A DNA stretch of 64,000 nucleotides from CALHRB01 sp964473465 (GTDB taxonomy: Bacteria; Bacteroidota; Ignavibacteria; Kapaibacteriales; UBA2268): contig CAYYPE010000001.1 in assembly GCA_964473465.1 (NCBI GenBank), positions 124,001-188,000 on the forward strand, given 5' to 3'. Under the pieces are notes generated by a model, which was given only the letters and a program-made list of their open reading frames with translations, was not told the DNA's origin and searched no databases. The first letter of the stretch is position 1, and each line of letters opens with the position of its first letter. Of the stretch, positions 25,984 through 37,200 are shown piece after piece. A program made the translations under genes and the position numbers.

Positions 25984-26349
25984 ATGGAACAAGACAAAAA
26001 TTCAAGAGAATCGGGCAATGAAGGTGAATTAATTGCCATTGAGTATCTTAAGTCGTTGGGATATAAGATAATTAAGCAGAATTTTCATTTTGGTAAAGTA
26101 GGTGAGATTGATGTAATATGCAAAGATGGAAATACTATTGTTTTTGTCGAGGTGAAATACAGGAAGTCTGATATTTATGGCACATCTATAGAAAGCATTA
26201 CAAATTCAAAAATCAAATCAATCAGGAAAGTTGCGGAGGGGTATCTTTACGTAAACAAACTGAGTAATGTTGAATGCAGATTTGATTTTGTTGGTATTGA
26301 TTTAAAAAATGGAAAGGCAGAAATAACATATTTAAAGAAAGCTTTTTGA
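25984..26349 (+). CDS. YraN family (UPF0102) putative endonuclease
   Basis: This 121-residue protein has the YraN/UPF0102 signatures NEGELIAIEYLKSLGYKI, GEIDVICKDG and VFVEVKYRKS. These form the D-ExK core of a restriction-endonuclease-like fold. Family members are thought to act on DNA or Holliday-junction-type substrates, but the role is not settled. The length is normal (about 115-125). The gene follows a terminator and is convergent with ricT, ending two bases away. Confidence 0.93.
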   Translation: MEQDKNSRESGNEGELIAIEYLKSLGYKIIKQNFHFGKVGEIDVICKDGNTIVFVEVKYRKSDIYGTSIESITNSKIKSIRKVAEGYLYVNKLSNVECRFDFVGIDLKNGKAEITYLKKAF

Positions 26350-26351
26350 AC

Positions 26352-27488
26352 TTAAATCAATTCATCTTCAAGCAAATCCATTTCATCAATTCCAAATTCT
26401 TCTTTTAAATTCTTCTTAATATCTTCTTCTTTTGGGGGATGAATTTTATTGTTTTCCCAGAGTCTTAACATATCAGGATAGGGCAAATAACAATATAAAC
26501 CAGTTGAGAGCATCTGGATATATGCCTGATTTTTAAATATATCAACCTTGACGAGTTTAGCATTTCCCTCTGGCAATTCAATAATCGAATTAAGAGGGGG
26601 GTAATTCTTGAAAGCATCAACATAAATATCGTGTTCGAAAAGGAGACAACATTTCAATCTGCCGCAATAACCTGTAAGTTTTGCAACATTATTGGCAAGC
26701 TGTTGAATACGGGCATGATCAAGAGTAACATGGGTAAACTCCGATACAAATGAAGTGCAGCATAAGCATCTACCGCAAGGACCCATTCCACCGATTCTTT
26801 TAGCTTCCTCTCTTGAACTTATCTGTCTAAGTTCAATTCTGGTTTTGAATACTCTTGCAAGTTCTTTGACTAATTCCCGAAAATCAATTCTCTGGGGTGC
26901 AGTGAAATATACTGTTAATCTCTGTCTATCAAACTGCCATTCAGTTTCTGTAACTTTCATATCAAGATTAAACTCTTTAACGATAGTTTTAATCTGAGCC
27001 AGAGCCCTAATTTCATCTTCAAGATTTTTCTTATGCTTCTGGAAGTCGTCGAAATTCATGTGTCTGATAATGGAGAATTCAGGCTCTTCTTCTTTGTAAA
27101 CTGTATGAAATTTGTTAATGGCTTCTTCACCGCAGGAATATATAGTTCCAACATCAATACCATTATCAACCTGAACAATAACGAATTCGAATTCCTTAAG
27201 GGGATAATGTTGTGTGTTTTTGAATAGTTTTTTTCTTTTGCATTTAAAAACTATTTCGGCATAAGGAGAATATCTCTTGCTAAATGAATCTTCCAACGAA
27301 TGTTTAACTGTTGATACAGAGGGATCTGTAAGATAATCGGAATTGTAGTATTTGACTATTCCGTGATGAAATTGTTTCTTAAAAATATTACTTTTCTTCT
27401 GTTGTTGTCTGAAACCTCTTTCATCCCTCTTTTCTCTTAAATCCTCAATTTCATCTATTTTATTGCCATCATTTATAATTTCATTCAT
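26352..27488 (-). CDS. ricT: RicT (YaaT)-like PSP1-domain protein
   Basis: This 378-residue protein contains the PSP1 domain (about residues 40-290). The typical cysteine-rich region runs from GGMGPCGRCLCCTSF (about residue 230) to TGYCGRLKCCLLFEHDIY. In Bacillus the RicT homologue works with RicA and RicF, binds Fe-S clusters and helps RNase Y-dependent mRNA processing; Bacteroidota homologues are less studied. The N-terminal 40 residues are basic and Gln-rich and probably unstructured. A TamB-like gene lies upstream with a 192-base gap, so this is probably a separate unit. Confidence 0.9.
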   Translation of the reverse strand: MNEIINDGNKIDEIEDLREKRDERGFRQQQKKSNIFKKQFHHGIVKYYNSDYLTDPSVSTVKHSLEDSFSKRYSPYAEIVFKCKRKKLFKNTQHYPLKEFEFVIVQVDNGIDVGTIYSCGEEAINKFHTVYKEEEPEFSIIRHMNFDDFQKHKKNLEDEIRALAQIKTIVKEFNLDMKVTETEWQFDRQRLTVYFTAPQRIDFRELVKELARVFKTRIELRQISSREEAKRIGGMGPCGRCLCCTSFVSEFTHVTLDHARIQQLANNVAKLTGYCGRLKCCLLFEHDIYVDAFKNYPPLNSIIELPEGNAKLVKVDIFKNQAYIQMLSTGLYCYLPYPDMLRLWENNKIHPPKEEDIKKNLKEEFGIDEMDLLEDELI

Positions 27489-27680
27489 TTTATTTTAGTC
27501 TTTGAACAATTCTGTTTCTAAAAATAAGTAAAAGAAATGAAGCAAACAATTATAATTCATTCATTTTTAAAAAAAAGTTGAATTTTGTAAAATATCTGCA
27601 TTCATATTAAAAATTAAGGCAAAATTCGGATAAGAAAATGAAAATTATTACTATGCTGACTTTACTTAATAACAATCAAA

Positions 27681-30600
27681 TTAGAAACTACCACCAAATT
27701 TAATTTTGACTTCCCACTCTTTTTGATTTCTGCTAAGTGTTTGGTTTAAGTTGGTTGACCTAGTTAGCTGGATAGCTATGTTATTTAGAATATCAGTTTG
27801 CTGGAAAAAATTCAAAGGTATGTCTATGCTAAATTCATTATTAGCGGAAATATCAGCAATTGTGCCACCAACCCTCCAAGTTACATTCCCGAATAGCTGA
27901 CCGCTAAGACGTAGCTCAGCTTTGTCAAGCTCGAAAGAACCGGAAGCAAAATTGATTTCTGCGTTTTGAATTACTCCAGTTCCCTGCAGTAATTCTGTGG
28001 TAAGTTTGGAAATATATGAGGATAAACCGGATGATCCAAGTTCGCCAAAGTCGAAAATGCCTTTTTGAGAGCCGCTCTCAAATTCAGATTTGGTTTTACC
28101 CATAACCAGCAGGAACAAAGCATCCTGACTAACTATGGAAGAATCTGCAACAGCCGGGTTTCCATCAAGATTATAATCAAATCTTATGGAGGGTTTGTTC
28201 TTGGTGCCGGTTATTTTCATTATAACCTCAAACGGGCGGGAACGATTATCTTTCATTGAATAGCCTTTATAAACAGCCGTCAGGTCAATTCCCGGGTCAT
28301 CAATAGAACCGGTGGGGAAGAATATATTTCCGCTGGTTTCAAATATTTTGAAATACTTTAGTCGGGAACCCTCCTTCAAAACAAGCTGACTGCCACTCAA
28401 TTTGGGGATTCTGTCCTCACGGGATACTTCGTAGTGTAAGGGAACGAACCTATCAGGAGTTCCGATAATTGCGAAAACCTGCCCAAGCTGATTTAATTCC
28501 ATAGTTACAGTGAAAGGCTCCAAAATTCTAAGGTATATGTCATAGTTCAGTAAATCTGCAAATCCAACTTCTTTCTCGGTAGTTCTTTGTTCCGAGTTTT
28601 TCGTATCCTGTTTTTCTGGCTTAAGTGAATCCTGTTTAAGAGTATCAATTGATACGCCCGGATTGTGAAGGAATTCGTATCTAACGGCAGTCATACTGCT
28701 TTGAACATTGGTGGTTGTTAGAGGCATAAACAGCTCACTTCTACCAAAGACGTTAATATCGCCAGCGAGAGTTGGGGTTTTCAAAGTGCCATAAAGTCTT
28801 AAGGGATTTGGGCTTGTTGAAATAATAAAATCACCGTAAAGAGTGGGCATATTTTTAATTGAACCACGGTTAAGAACCTTGAATCTTTTGGTATTGAAAT
28901 GCAGGTCAAAATCATTTATCTGGTAATTAAGCAGATTAATTTTTCCGTCAATGATAAATTTTCCATCAGCTAAATCTTCCTTGGTATTATACAGATTGAA
29001 GTTTTTAATGACAACACTATCGGAGTAAAGCTCAAGCCTGCCATCTCCGTAGTATTTCATATTGTTGGGAGTAACCAGAAAACTTGAAGTTAAAATATCA
29101 AGATAGCCGTTGAAGTTGAAATTATCAGGAGCATAGCCTGTAAATTTTAGCTCTGCATTTGCTGTGCCTTTAAGATTTTCTACTTGTGGGACAAAAGGAC
29201 CAGCTATTTCCAATGGGATTGATTTTCCGATAATATCAACCGAGATTTGATTCCGGGTATGGAATCTATCTTTTACGTCTGAGATAGATAAATCAATTGG
29301 AAAGGTATCAACTTTTGCACTAAATATCTTTGATGAATTAGAATATATTTCAAGAGGACCACTGATTATGGAATTAGTATGATGTAATTTCCCGGATAAA
29401 ACACCAATATTAAAATTATTTAGAATAATATCCGAAGTTTTAAAATCGAACGCAATATCGGGGTTTGATAAGCTATCATTAATGAGTATGTCAATTTTTT
29501 CGAATTTACCGCTTATCTGGTTAAGAAATTCGGTTTGTTCTTTTGGCAGAAATTTTTTAAGGGCTTCAAAATTAAAATTAACGATGTTTATTTTGAGGCT
29601 ATCAGCTTTGTTTAGGTTGACTTTTCCTTTTACATCAATAATCTCATTTTTTTCACGATTGAAATTTAGTTCTTCAATATTGTATCCGGTTGAATCAAGG
29701 AACGAGATTAATGGCTTAGTCAGAGACCAGAGAAAAGAGTCATTCAATTTGAAATTACCATCGAGCAAAGTTAAATTGTATCTATTGGGTTCAATTGTAA
29801 ATAAACCGGAAATGTATGTTTTTATGGAATTATTTATACTAACCCCTGCACTAAATTTAGTGCTGTCATTTGAAATAGATGCAATTACGTTAGGTTTTTC
29901 GAACGAAATATTATTGATGTAGCTAATCGAAGAGGAAGACAATACGACATTGGAGGAATTGATGACCGGAATTGAATCTTTCAAGACCAGAGCAAGATCT
30001 GCAGAGATTTTTAAGGGATTAATATTAACGTCAGCCAGAGGATTTTTGAATCTGTATGTAATTAAATTCAAAGAATCTAATGATATTATGGCAGAGTCTT
30101 TCCCAGAGACCATACTCAAAGCAATATCTGCCCTGAGAGACATTTTGGCATCATCGAGAAAAATATTTACTGGAGAAATATCCTTGATTTTACCGATTAA
30201 GTTTAATCTTCCTTCCTTGAAGGATTTGACTTTTCTTTTTGATGAATCTTGAGTCTGATAAGCAAGATGGTTTATCTTTCCAGTTATATAGTCAGCGATA
30301 TAAATACCCTTATTAAGAATGAAATCTTCAAAATCTATGAAATTAAATTTTCCACTGATGTCAAGATTCATAAGGTCAGACTCGATAATGATTTTTCTTT
30401 CGTCATTTGAATCTATGTCGGAATTAACAAAGAAATTGAATGGAAGTAAGGCACGGTCCCCAAACAAACATTCTTCTACTTCTGTGAAAAAGGTGCCGAA
30501 GATACTATCAGGATTAATTCCTCGTGCATTAATGTGAAAGTTACTTGTAAAAACCTGAGGTGCGAGATCATTTTCGGTGAGCTGGGCAAGATTAATATTT

Positions 30601-32279
30601 CGCAGGATCCCCGAAATCTGATATTTGGGTTTTTTCAGGTTATTAATGTCAATCATTCCATTAATGGAAAGGTCTGAATATTTCAAATTTTCATCTGATA
30701 GAGTATCCTGACCTTTGGAAAATAATCTTACATCAAGGGTATCAAGATTGATAATTGATTTTTCGATACTTGAAGAAAGTTTAAGTTTATTGATATTGAA
30801 ATCGAAAATACGGGAATCGGTTATGTCAATATTTACTTTTGAATTCATTTTTTTCGGTTCGGTGCCTTTGCCGGTAATCAATCCTGTAAGATTTAGCTGA
30901 CCGGTTATCTGATTTTTTGTTAATCGTTTTAAATCGAGAGAATTAGCTTCGAGCTTAACATTATATGATAAATTCTCAGAAGGTTTAATAGAATAATCTG
31001 AGATGATATTACCTAAATCACTTTCAATATTTATTGAGCCATCAATTTGTTTTGAACTGCCGCTTGCTGAAAGCTTTTTTATTACAAGACTATTGAATTC
31101 AGGTATAGAGCCTGCTAAATTTTCGGGCAGGTATGCGGTCAGATCTTTGTAATCAATTTTTGAATCAGAAAGTTCCAAAGAAAAATTAGAATTATCAAAA
31201 TCAAGAGGGTTATTAATTTTTCCTTTAAGAGTTAGGTATGTTTTTTCACCGAAAAGCAAAAAGTCACTGACTTCAATTGTTTCAGAGTTTCCTTTGATAA
31301 GAGTAGATAATAAAAACTTAGTCTGTAAATTACTTTTTGATTTAGTAAATATTGCAATATCTGAATTATCAAGGCTATCAATTTGCAAAAAAATGTAGCC
31401 GTTAATCTTATTTTTAAGACTGTCATTATTACCAAAAATGTTTATATTTTTTATGCTGCTTGAAATTCTGATGCCTGAATTTTTAGTTAATAATGATAAA
31501 TTATTGACAACTGTCCTATTTGTATCAATATCAATATCAGCAATTAAATTTTTAATTGTCAGGTTATTTTTATTTTCAATAAATGAAAAAAGATTGATAG
31601 AAGAATTAATTTTTGATTTTTTTATGTTATAAGAAGCACTAAGATTGATATTCAATTCGGAAATTTTTAAATCTGTAGGATTAAAATTAACAGAATTACG
31701 ATTAATTGAAGTAGAATCGTAAAGCAAGATAGTTCCATTGTTGAGAGCAAATTTTTTCAAATCAATAATCCAAGCGGGTTTTTCAGATTCGGTAGTATCC
31801 TCGTCAGGTTTAACAATTTTTTCGAAATTCCATAAACTATCGCTTAAGTTTCTGATTAATTTGAACTCAGGATTTTCGATTATTATATTATCAAGAATCA
31901 GACGCTTACGAAAAAGGGGAAAAAAGTCATATTTAATTTGTATTGATTTAACATCAGCAAAAATATCACCATCAGCAAAAATTTTTATTGAATCAATTTG
32001 AACGCCCTTGAATATATTAATTTTTATATCATAAACTTCGATTTTTCCGAGAAGTTCATTATTTACCAAATCGAGGGCTGTGTTAATAACAAATTTTCTG
32101 AAAGGATAAATCTGATATAATAGAACAAAAAGGACTATTGCCAGAAAAAAAGAGGCTATAAGCCAGAAAAAAGTTTTAAAAATTTTTTTTAATATTTTTC
32201 CGGATTTTCTTTTTTCCGATATTTTATTTGCTATATTTACGTTTTTTTCTGACAATTCTCTGAATTGTAAAAAGCACAA
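27681..32279 (-). CDS. TamB/AsmA-like large envelope protein (DUF490)
   Basis: This 1532-residue protein has one N-terminal membrane helix (about 33-56) after a basic stretch, then a very long periplasmic region of repeated beta-strands rich in Asn, Ser and Ile. The C-terminal TamB (DUF490) domain (about 1180-1532) contains segments such as GRSELFMPLTTTNVQSSM. It ends in VKIKFGGSF with a terminal Phe. TamB and AsmA-like proteins bridge inner and outer membrane for lipid transport and barrel-protein assembly. No TamA/BamA partner adjoins. The start is TTG; another TTG 24 bases downstream is also possible, and no ATG is near, so the exact start is uncertain. A diverging kinase gene begins about 115 bases away. 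Confidence 0.85.
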   Translation of the reverse strand: MCFLQFRELSEKNVNIANKISEKRKSGKILKKIFKTFFWLIASFFLAIVLFVLLYQIYPFRKFVINTALDLVNNELLGKIEVYDIKINIFKGVQIDSIKIFADGDIFADVKSIQIKYDFFPLFRKRLILDNIIIENPEFKLIRNLSDSLWNFEKIVKPDEDTTESEKPAWIIDLKKFALNNGTILLYDSTSINRNSVNFNPTDLKISELNINLSASYNIKKSKINSSINLFSFIENKNNLTIKNLIADIDIDTNRTVVNNLSLLTKNSGIRISSSIKNINIFGNNDSLKNKINGYIFLQIDSLDNSDIAIFTKSKSNLQTKFLLSTLIKGNSETIEVSDFLLFGEKTYLTLKGKINNPLDFDNSNFSLELSDSKIDYKDLTAYLPENLAGSIPEFNSLVIKKLSASGSSKQIDGSINIESDLGNIISDYSIKPSENLSYNVKLEANSLDLKRLTKNQITGQLNLTGLITGKGTEPKKMNSKVNIDITDSRIFDFNINKLKLSSSIEKSIINLDTLDVRLFSKGQDTLSDENLKYSDLSINGMIDINNLKKPKYQISGILRNINLAQLTENDLAPQVFTSNFHINARGINPDSIFGTFFTEVEECLFGDRALLPFNFFVNSDIDSNDERKIIIESDLMNLDISGKFNFIDFEDFILNKGIYIADYITGKINHLAYQTQDSSKRKVKSFKEGRLNLIGKIKDISPVNIFLDDAKMSLRADIALSMVSGKDSAIISLDSLNLITYRFKNPLADVNINPLKISADLALVLKDSIPVINSSNVVLSSSSISYINNISFEKPNVIASISNDSTKFSAGVSINNSIKTYISGLFTIEPNRYNLTLLDGNFKLNDSFLWSLTKPLISFLDSTGYNIEELNFNREKNEIIDVKGKVNLNKADSLKINIVNFNFEALKKFLPKEQTEFLNQISGKFEKIDILINDSLSNPDIAFDFKTSDIILNNFNIGVLSGKLHHTNSIISGPLEIYSNSSKIFSAKVDTFPIDLSISDVKDRFHTRNQISVDIIGKSIPLEIAGPFVPQVENLKGTANAELKFTGYAPDNFNFNGYLDILTSSFLVTPNNMKYYGDGRLELYSDSVVIKNFNLYNTKEDLADGKFIIDGKINLLNYQINDFDLHFNTKRFKVLNRGSIKNMPTLYGDFIISTSPNPLRLYGTLKTPTLAGDINVFGRSELFMPLTTTNVQSSMTAVRYEFLHNPGVSIDTLKQDSLKPEKQDTKNSEQRTTEKEVGFADLLNYDIYLRILEPFTVTMELNQLGQVFAIIGTPDRFVPLHYEVSREDRIPKLSGSQLVLKEGSRLKYFKIFETSGNIFFPTGSIDDPGIDLTAVYKGYSMKDNRSRPFEVIMKITGTKNKPSIRFDYNLDGNPAVADSSIVSQDALFLLVMGKTKSEFESGSQKGIFDFGELGSSGLSSYISKLTTELLQGTGVIQNAEINFASGSFELDKAELRLSGQLFGNVTWRVGGTIADISANNEFSIDIPLNFFQQTDILNNIAIQLTRSTNLNQTLSRNQKEWEVKIKFGGSF

Positions 32280-32393
32280 ATTTAAAATAAAAAAAATATC
32301 AATTTTGTGGATAAACTTAAAAATAATAAGTTAAGAATTTAAAACGTTTAAAAACAAGAAAGTAGTAATAATTTCATATAAAATAATAAAATT

Positions 32394-34007
32394 TTGGCTA
32401 CACAGGTATCATTAAAAGTTTGGCTCACGTTCTGGTATAGTGCAATAGTTGCACTGTCTTTATCGGCATTTGGGGCTTATACATACTTATCAGTTTCAAA
32501 AAATTTACACGAAAATCTTGATGTATCGCTCATTAAAGTTGTTAATTCTTTGGATTATATCATTTCCGAAAATCAGATAACTAACAAAAATGCGTTAAAT
32601 GCAAAGTTAAATCGGGTAGGAAAAGACAAATTTGCAATTTTCAGAGAGAGCGAGCGAAGCCGATTTGTCGGACCCTTGAGACCCTCTCTGGAGGCTCAGA
32701 TAATGCAAAGCGAAAAGCAGGATGCTGTCTGGTCTTCAGTTTACGAGCATATTCTTCTTAACCCAAGAAATTATTTTATTCAAATTGCCGACACGAATAA
32801 TGAAGTTATATGGAGGTCGAGGAACTTATTGACGGATTCCCTGCCCGTATTAGCTGATTTCAAAAAAGTTACAAAGAAAGATACATTATCAATTAAACCA
32901 CAGGACAAAGACTCAATCATTAAGTTAACTTATGATGATAGCGGCTCGGGTGACAAACTTGATTCAGTTTTTACTTATTATAACCTTCAAAATCAACAGG
33001 TAAGATTACTGGTCAAAAAGACACAACATGCTATAATATCTGTTGGTTATAGTATGTCTGATATACAATCGAACCTGAACGAGCTTTTTGCTATTCAAAT
33101 TCTTGCTTTCCCATTGGTGTTGTTGTTATCAGTCATAGGTGGATTAGTTCTATCAAGGCTCGCCATGAGGACTGTTGACCAAATTACTCTGGCAGCAGAT
33201 GAAATCTCGGAGAAAAATCTTAGCTTAAGAATACCTGAAGTAAATACCAAGGACGAAATAGGACATCTTGTAAGGACATTCAATAGTATGATATCAAGGC
33301 TTGAGAAATCATTTTCCCAGATTAAGCGTTTCACATCTGATGCTTCTCATGAATTGAAAACTCCTTTGACAATTCTTCGGGGTGAACTGGAACTTGCACT
33401 TCGCTCGGATAAAAACATAGAGCAGTATCAGGACATTCTTTTAAGTGCTTTGGAAGAAGTTGTTAGGTTAACAAATGTTGTAGAAACACTGTTGGAGTTA
33501 TCAAAAGCAGAAGCCGGACAAATTAAGATGAATTTTGAAAAAACAAATTTATCCCGCTTGATCCTTGATATTGCCGAAGATGCTGAAATTTTAGCAGAAA
33601 GCAAAGATATTAAAGTAAAGAAAAATATTCAGGATGATATTTATGTTTATGTTGACTCCGCAAGAATCCATCAGGCAGCACTCAATATTGTTGATAATGC
33701 TGTAAAATACACTCCACAAGGGGGCGAAATAAAAATTGAATTGACAAATAACCTGAACTATGCACATTTGACCGTCTCTGATACAGGTGTAGGAATACCC
33801 GAAGATGAGCTAAAGCATATTTTTGACAGGTTCTACCGTGTTGACAAATCCCGTTCAGGGACAACTCACGGAGCCGGTCTTGGTTTATCTATTGTTAAAT
33901 GGATAGTGGATGTTCATAACGGGCAAATAGAAGTAAAAAGCATTTTATACGAAGGTTCAACCTTTATAATTAAGCTTCCAATTACAAAAAATGAAAATAA
34001 TTCCTGA
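32394..34007 (+). CDS. Membrane sensor histidine kinase (orphan)
   Basis: This 537-residue kinase has a first membrane helix (about 11-32), a periplasmic sensor region (about 33-228), a second helix (about 231-255), HAMP (about 256-310), HisKA with phosphoacceptor His319 in SDASHELKTPLTILRGE, and HATPase_c (about 410-535) with NIVDNAVKYTPQGG, DTGVGIPED and GAGLGLSIVKW. The start is TTG because the first in-frame ATG (Met104) lies after the first membrane helix. No response regulator adjoins; the upstream gene is the divergent TamB-like gene and the downstream gene a cargo protein. The signal is unknown. Confidence 0.88.
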   Translation: MATQVSLKVWLTFWYSAIVALSLSAFGAYTYLSVSKNLHENLDVSLIKVVNSLDYIISENQITNKNALNAKLNRVGKDKFAIFRESERSRFVGPLRPSLEAQIMQSEKQDAVWSSVYEHILLNPRNYFIQIADTNNEVIWRSRNLLTDSLPVLADFKKVTKKDTLSIKPQDKDSIIKLTYDDSGSGDKLDSVFTYYNLQNQQVRLLVKKTQHAIISVGYSMSDIQSNLNELFAIQILAFPLVLLLSVIGGLVLSRLAMRTVDQITLAADEISEKNLSLRIPEVNTKDEIGHLVRTFNSMISRLEKSFSQIKRFTSDASHELKTPLTILRGELELALRSDKNIEQYQDILLSALEEVVRLTNVVETLLELSKAEAGQIKMNFEKTNLSRLILDIAEDAEILAESKDIKVKKNIQDDIYVYVDSARIHQAALNIVDNAVKYTPQGGEIKIELTNNLNYAHLTVSDTGVGIPEDELKHIFDRFYRVDKSRSGTTHGAGLGLSIVKWIVDVHNGQIEVKSILYEGSTFIIKLPITKNENNS

Positions 34008-34120
34008 TATTATACTTCAATTGAATTGAAATGTTCATTAGTTAAAAAAGTTGAGAAATACCATAATATTTTTTAAGCTTTATTTTGTGTTAATGTTAGT
34101 TTTCTCCATAATTTTTAGCC

Positions 34121-34158
34121 ACTAAAAAAAAAATGGAGGAAAATGGAACTTTTTTAGT
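34121..34158 (+). other. Hairpin in the leader of the 1449-residue cargo gene
   Basis: ACTAAAAAA at 34121-34129 and TTTTTTAGT at 34150-34158 form a 9-base stem around a 20-base G-containing loop, about 65 bases before the start codon. It could be part of a 5' leader structure or an element that ends kinase transcription; support is weak. Confidence 0.3.
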
Positions 34159-34215
34159 CTAAATTAAAAATCTAATTTTGATTGATTTAAAATGAAACAT
34201 TAATTTTTTTTTTTT

Positions 34216-34220
34216 GGAGG
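34216..34220 (+). promoter_or_regulatory. Ribosome binding site fixing the start of the beta-helix/HYR cargo gene
   Basis: A full GGAGG lies 5 bases before ATG at 34226. This favours that ATG over an in-frame TTG at 34214, which would overlap the Shine-Dalgarno itself. Confidence 0.75.
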
Positions 34221-34225
34221 CTTAT

Positions 34226-37200
34226 ATGTTAAAACGAGTGCCTATATTACTTTTTGCTATTGCAATGATGATAATATCTTCGTTATCATTAAGTGCAGCT
34301 ACAACTTATTGGGTTAGCAAGGATGGTGATAATTCAAATCCCGGAACTGAAGCAGCCCCCTTTGCAACAATTCAATATGCTATTAATCAATGCAATAGTG
34401 GTGATGATTATACCATCAATGTCACAGGCAACAACCTGGGGGAATATTATGAAGAAAATATTACCATTGCATCAAACTTAAACTTTCAAAGTTTGTTAGT
34501 TATCGGTGTTGGTGATTTTATTTCTGTAGTTGACGAGAATGAACCTTTGCCTCAATATGGCTATTCTTCAAGACTACATGGACTTGATGGAGATAATCCC
34601 ACAATATCCATTTACCATTCAAATGTTACAATTAAAAATTTAAGAATTTTTAATTTGAAAAGGGCTTCACAGGATCCATTTTCAGAAGATAATGAAAGAA
34701 ACGTACTGATTTATGTTGCACCTGGTTTACAGAATGTAATAATCACACAAAACAATATTGGACCTCAAACAGGGGATGGTACTGTTGTGAATATATATTA
34801 TGATATTTCCTTTGATGAAGGAGAAGATCCAGATGTTTATGTTGGCGGTACTCACGGAGTTTTTGTTGATGGTAACGGCAGCGGTTTGGAAATAACTGAA
34901 AATGAAATAAACGGCATTTCCGGAATGGGTGATGCAATTAGATTTGAAGCAGATGCAACTGGATTCGATGATTGCACAATCCAATATAACTATTCATATA
35001 ATCACAGAATGAGCCATATTACTATTTTAGGCAAAATGACCACTTCTGTGATTAATAATAATTATGTTGTCGATGGCGGTTTTTATGAACTTAAGTTCAA
35101 CCTTATTGGTAATGAAGGAATAGGTGAAGGTGCTTTGGGAAATGGAATAGTGCTTTTAAATAATTCTTCTAACAGTGTTGAAAACGTTGAAATACAAGGG
35201 AACAGTATTTATGTTAATTCACATACTGGTATTTATATCTATGGTGGTGTTGACGGAATTGACATCAGCAATAATGATATGTTTTTAAATATGGATGGAA
35301 TCACCTTGAATGGCGATAATGATGAACCATTCTTCCCGGGTGATCCCCTTGAAATAGATGATAATTACAGTTTTGACAATATAACAATTTACAGGAATGT
35401 TATTTATTCAAACACAAGATTTGGATTATTTAATAATACCGATTATGACCTTTGTGCTGAGGAAAATTACTGGGAAGAACCAAATGAAAATTTTGACTTA
35501 GGTGGTTTTGACCTGTCAAATGGTCCTCAATATGGCTGGGGAAACTTTGATCATGATCTTTATTATTTTGATGGTACAAATTATGATGGTGGAAGAACTT
35601 ACTATAATACCACTGCTAGTTATAAACCTGCAGTTGATGATGGCAATGTTCTACCCGGAGGAAGCTTAATATACGGGAAAATTGATTTTTCACCATACAT
35701 TACTAATTTATTAGATTATTCAACGAGAAACATTACTGTTAATAATACTACACCAAGTTCTGCTTTCGCCACAGATATAAGTGATTTTATTCTGGATACA
35801 GAAACAGAAACGGGAAATACAGCAAATGAATTTGATAATATAAGCAATTCAATGCAGGCAGTTCATTCAATTTGCGGTAATGAAAGAGATATAGTAGAGG
35901 TTGTAGCTACTGGAAATAATTATTCTGAGGCATTTACAATTTTTAATCCTGTTGAGCTTGTTGGAATTGGCGGAACTCCCATTATTGATCCATCAACAGG
36001 TCCAATTATAACATCAAATGCTGACGGTGATTCAAAAATTTCAGGTTTTCAATTTAATATACCTTCTACCGGCGGTTTAGGTTTTATTGATAATAATTCA
36101 GCTTACACTGGCGATGTTTATATGGAGGATAATACGTATTTTGATGAAGATAATGTAGAACTTGATTCATATACAGAAATTGATCCAACAGTAACCGATG
36201 ATATGGATTATACAAATAGTCCGATTAGAGGTGCAGGTTCCGTTGGCCAATTCATTTTTGATTTTCCTCTTTCCTTTACAGCTCCAGATGATGTAACAAC
36301 AACAACTGATCCCGGTGATGATGTGGCAACAGGTGTTGATCTTGGTACCCCTACTGTTAATGTTAATGGCAGTTCTTACACAATAGAAAACGATGCTCCA
36401 GCTGAGTTCCCGATTGGAACAACGGTTGTTACATGGACATTGAAAGATGAAAATGGTAATGTTATTCAAACAGCAACGCAAAATGTTACTGTTAATGATG
36501 ATGAAGCTCCAACGGCATCAGCTAAGGATATAACAGTTCAGACAGGACCAAGCGGAACAGTAACAGTTAACCCGGAAGATCTGGATAATGGAAGCACAGA
36601 TAACAGCGGAGGAGATTTAACTTTCACAATTATTTATAATGGGACAGAATACGGACCAGGAACAACAGGCGGTGATTTATCATTCTCAGTACCTGGGACT
36701 TACAATGTTCAGCTTAAAGTATGTGATGAATCAGGAAATTGTTCAACAGATGATGCAATAATAACAGTTGAAGACAACACACCCCCTATAGCAGAAGGTA
36801 AGGATATAACAGTGCAGCTTGGTCAAAACGGAGAAGTTACAGTTACAACATCGGATGTTGATGATGGAAGTTCAGATAATAGCGGTTCAGTAACTTTGTC
36901 ATTCTGCGAAGAAGAAGGAGCACCTAATAGCTTAACTTTTGATGCACCCGGAACTTATGAAGTTGTGTTGTGCGTTGTAGATCCAAGTGGAAATGAAAGC
37001 CAGGTTACAGTTTTAGTAACTGTTGTTAATTATCCATTCAATTTAACTAATGCCGTATTGTGGTTAGACGCAGGAACAACCTCACAGAAATGCAAAGGCT
37101 CCAAACTCCCATTATCACCACCTAATGCATGGTCTTGGGAGGATCTGACACAATATGATAATCATGCAAAACAGCAATACAAGGATAATATTCCTCATAC

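Noticed and set aside
29482..29922. 146-codon plus-strand frame inside the TamB-like gene
   Set aside because: Antisense shadow of a long coding gene with biased composition; several similar frames occur along the same gene.
34214..34225. TTG start for the 1449-residue cargo protein
   Set aside because: The codon overlaps the Shine-Dalgarno GGAGG that serves the ATG at 34226.
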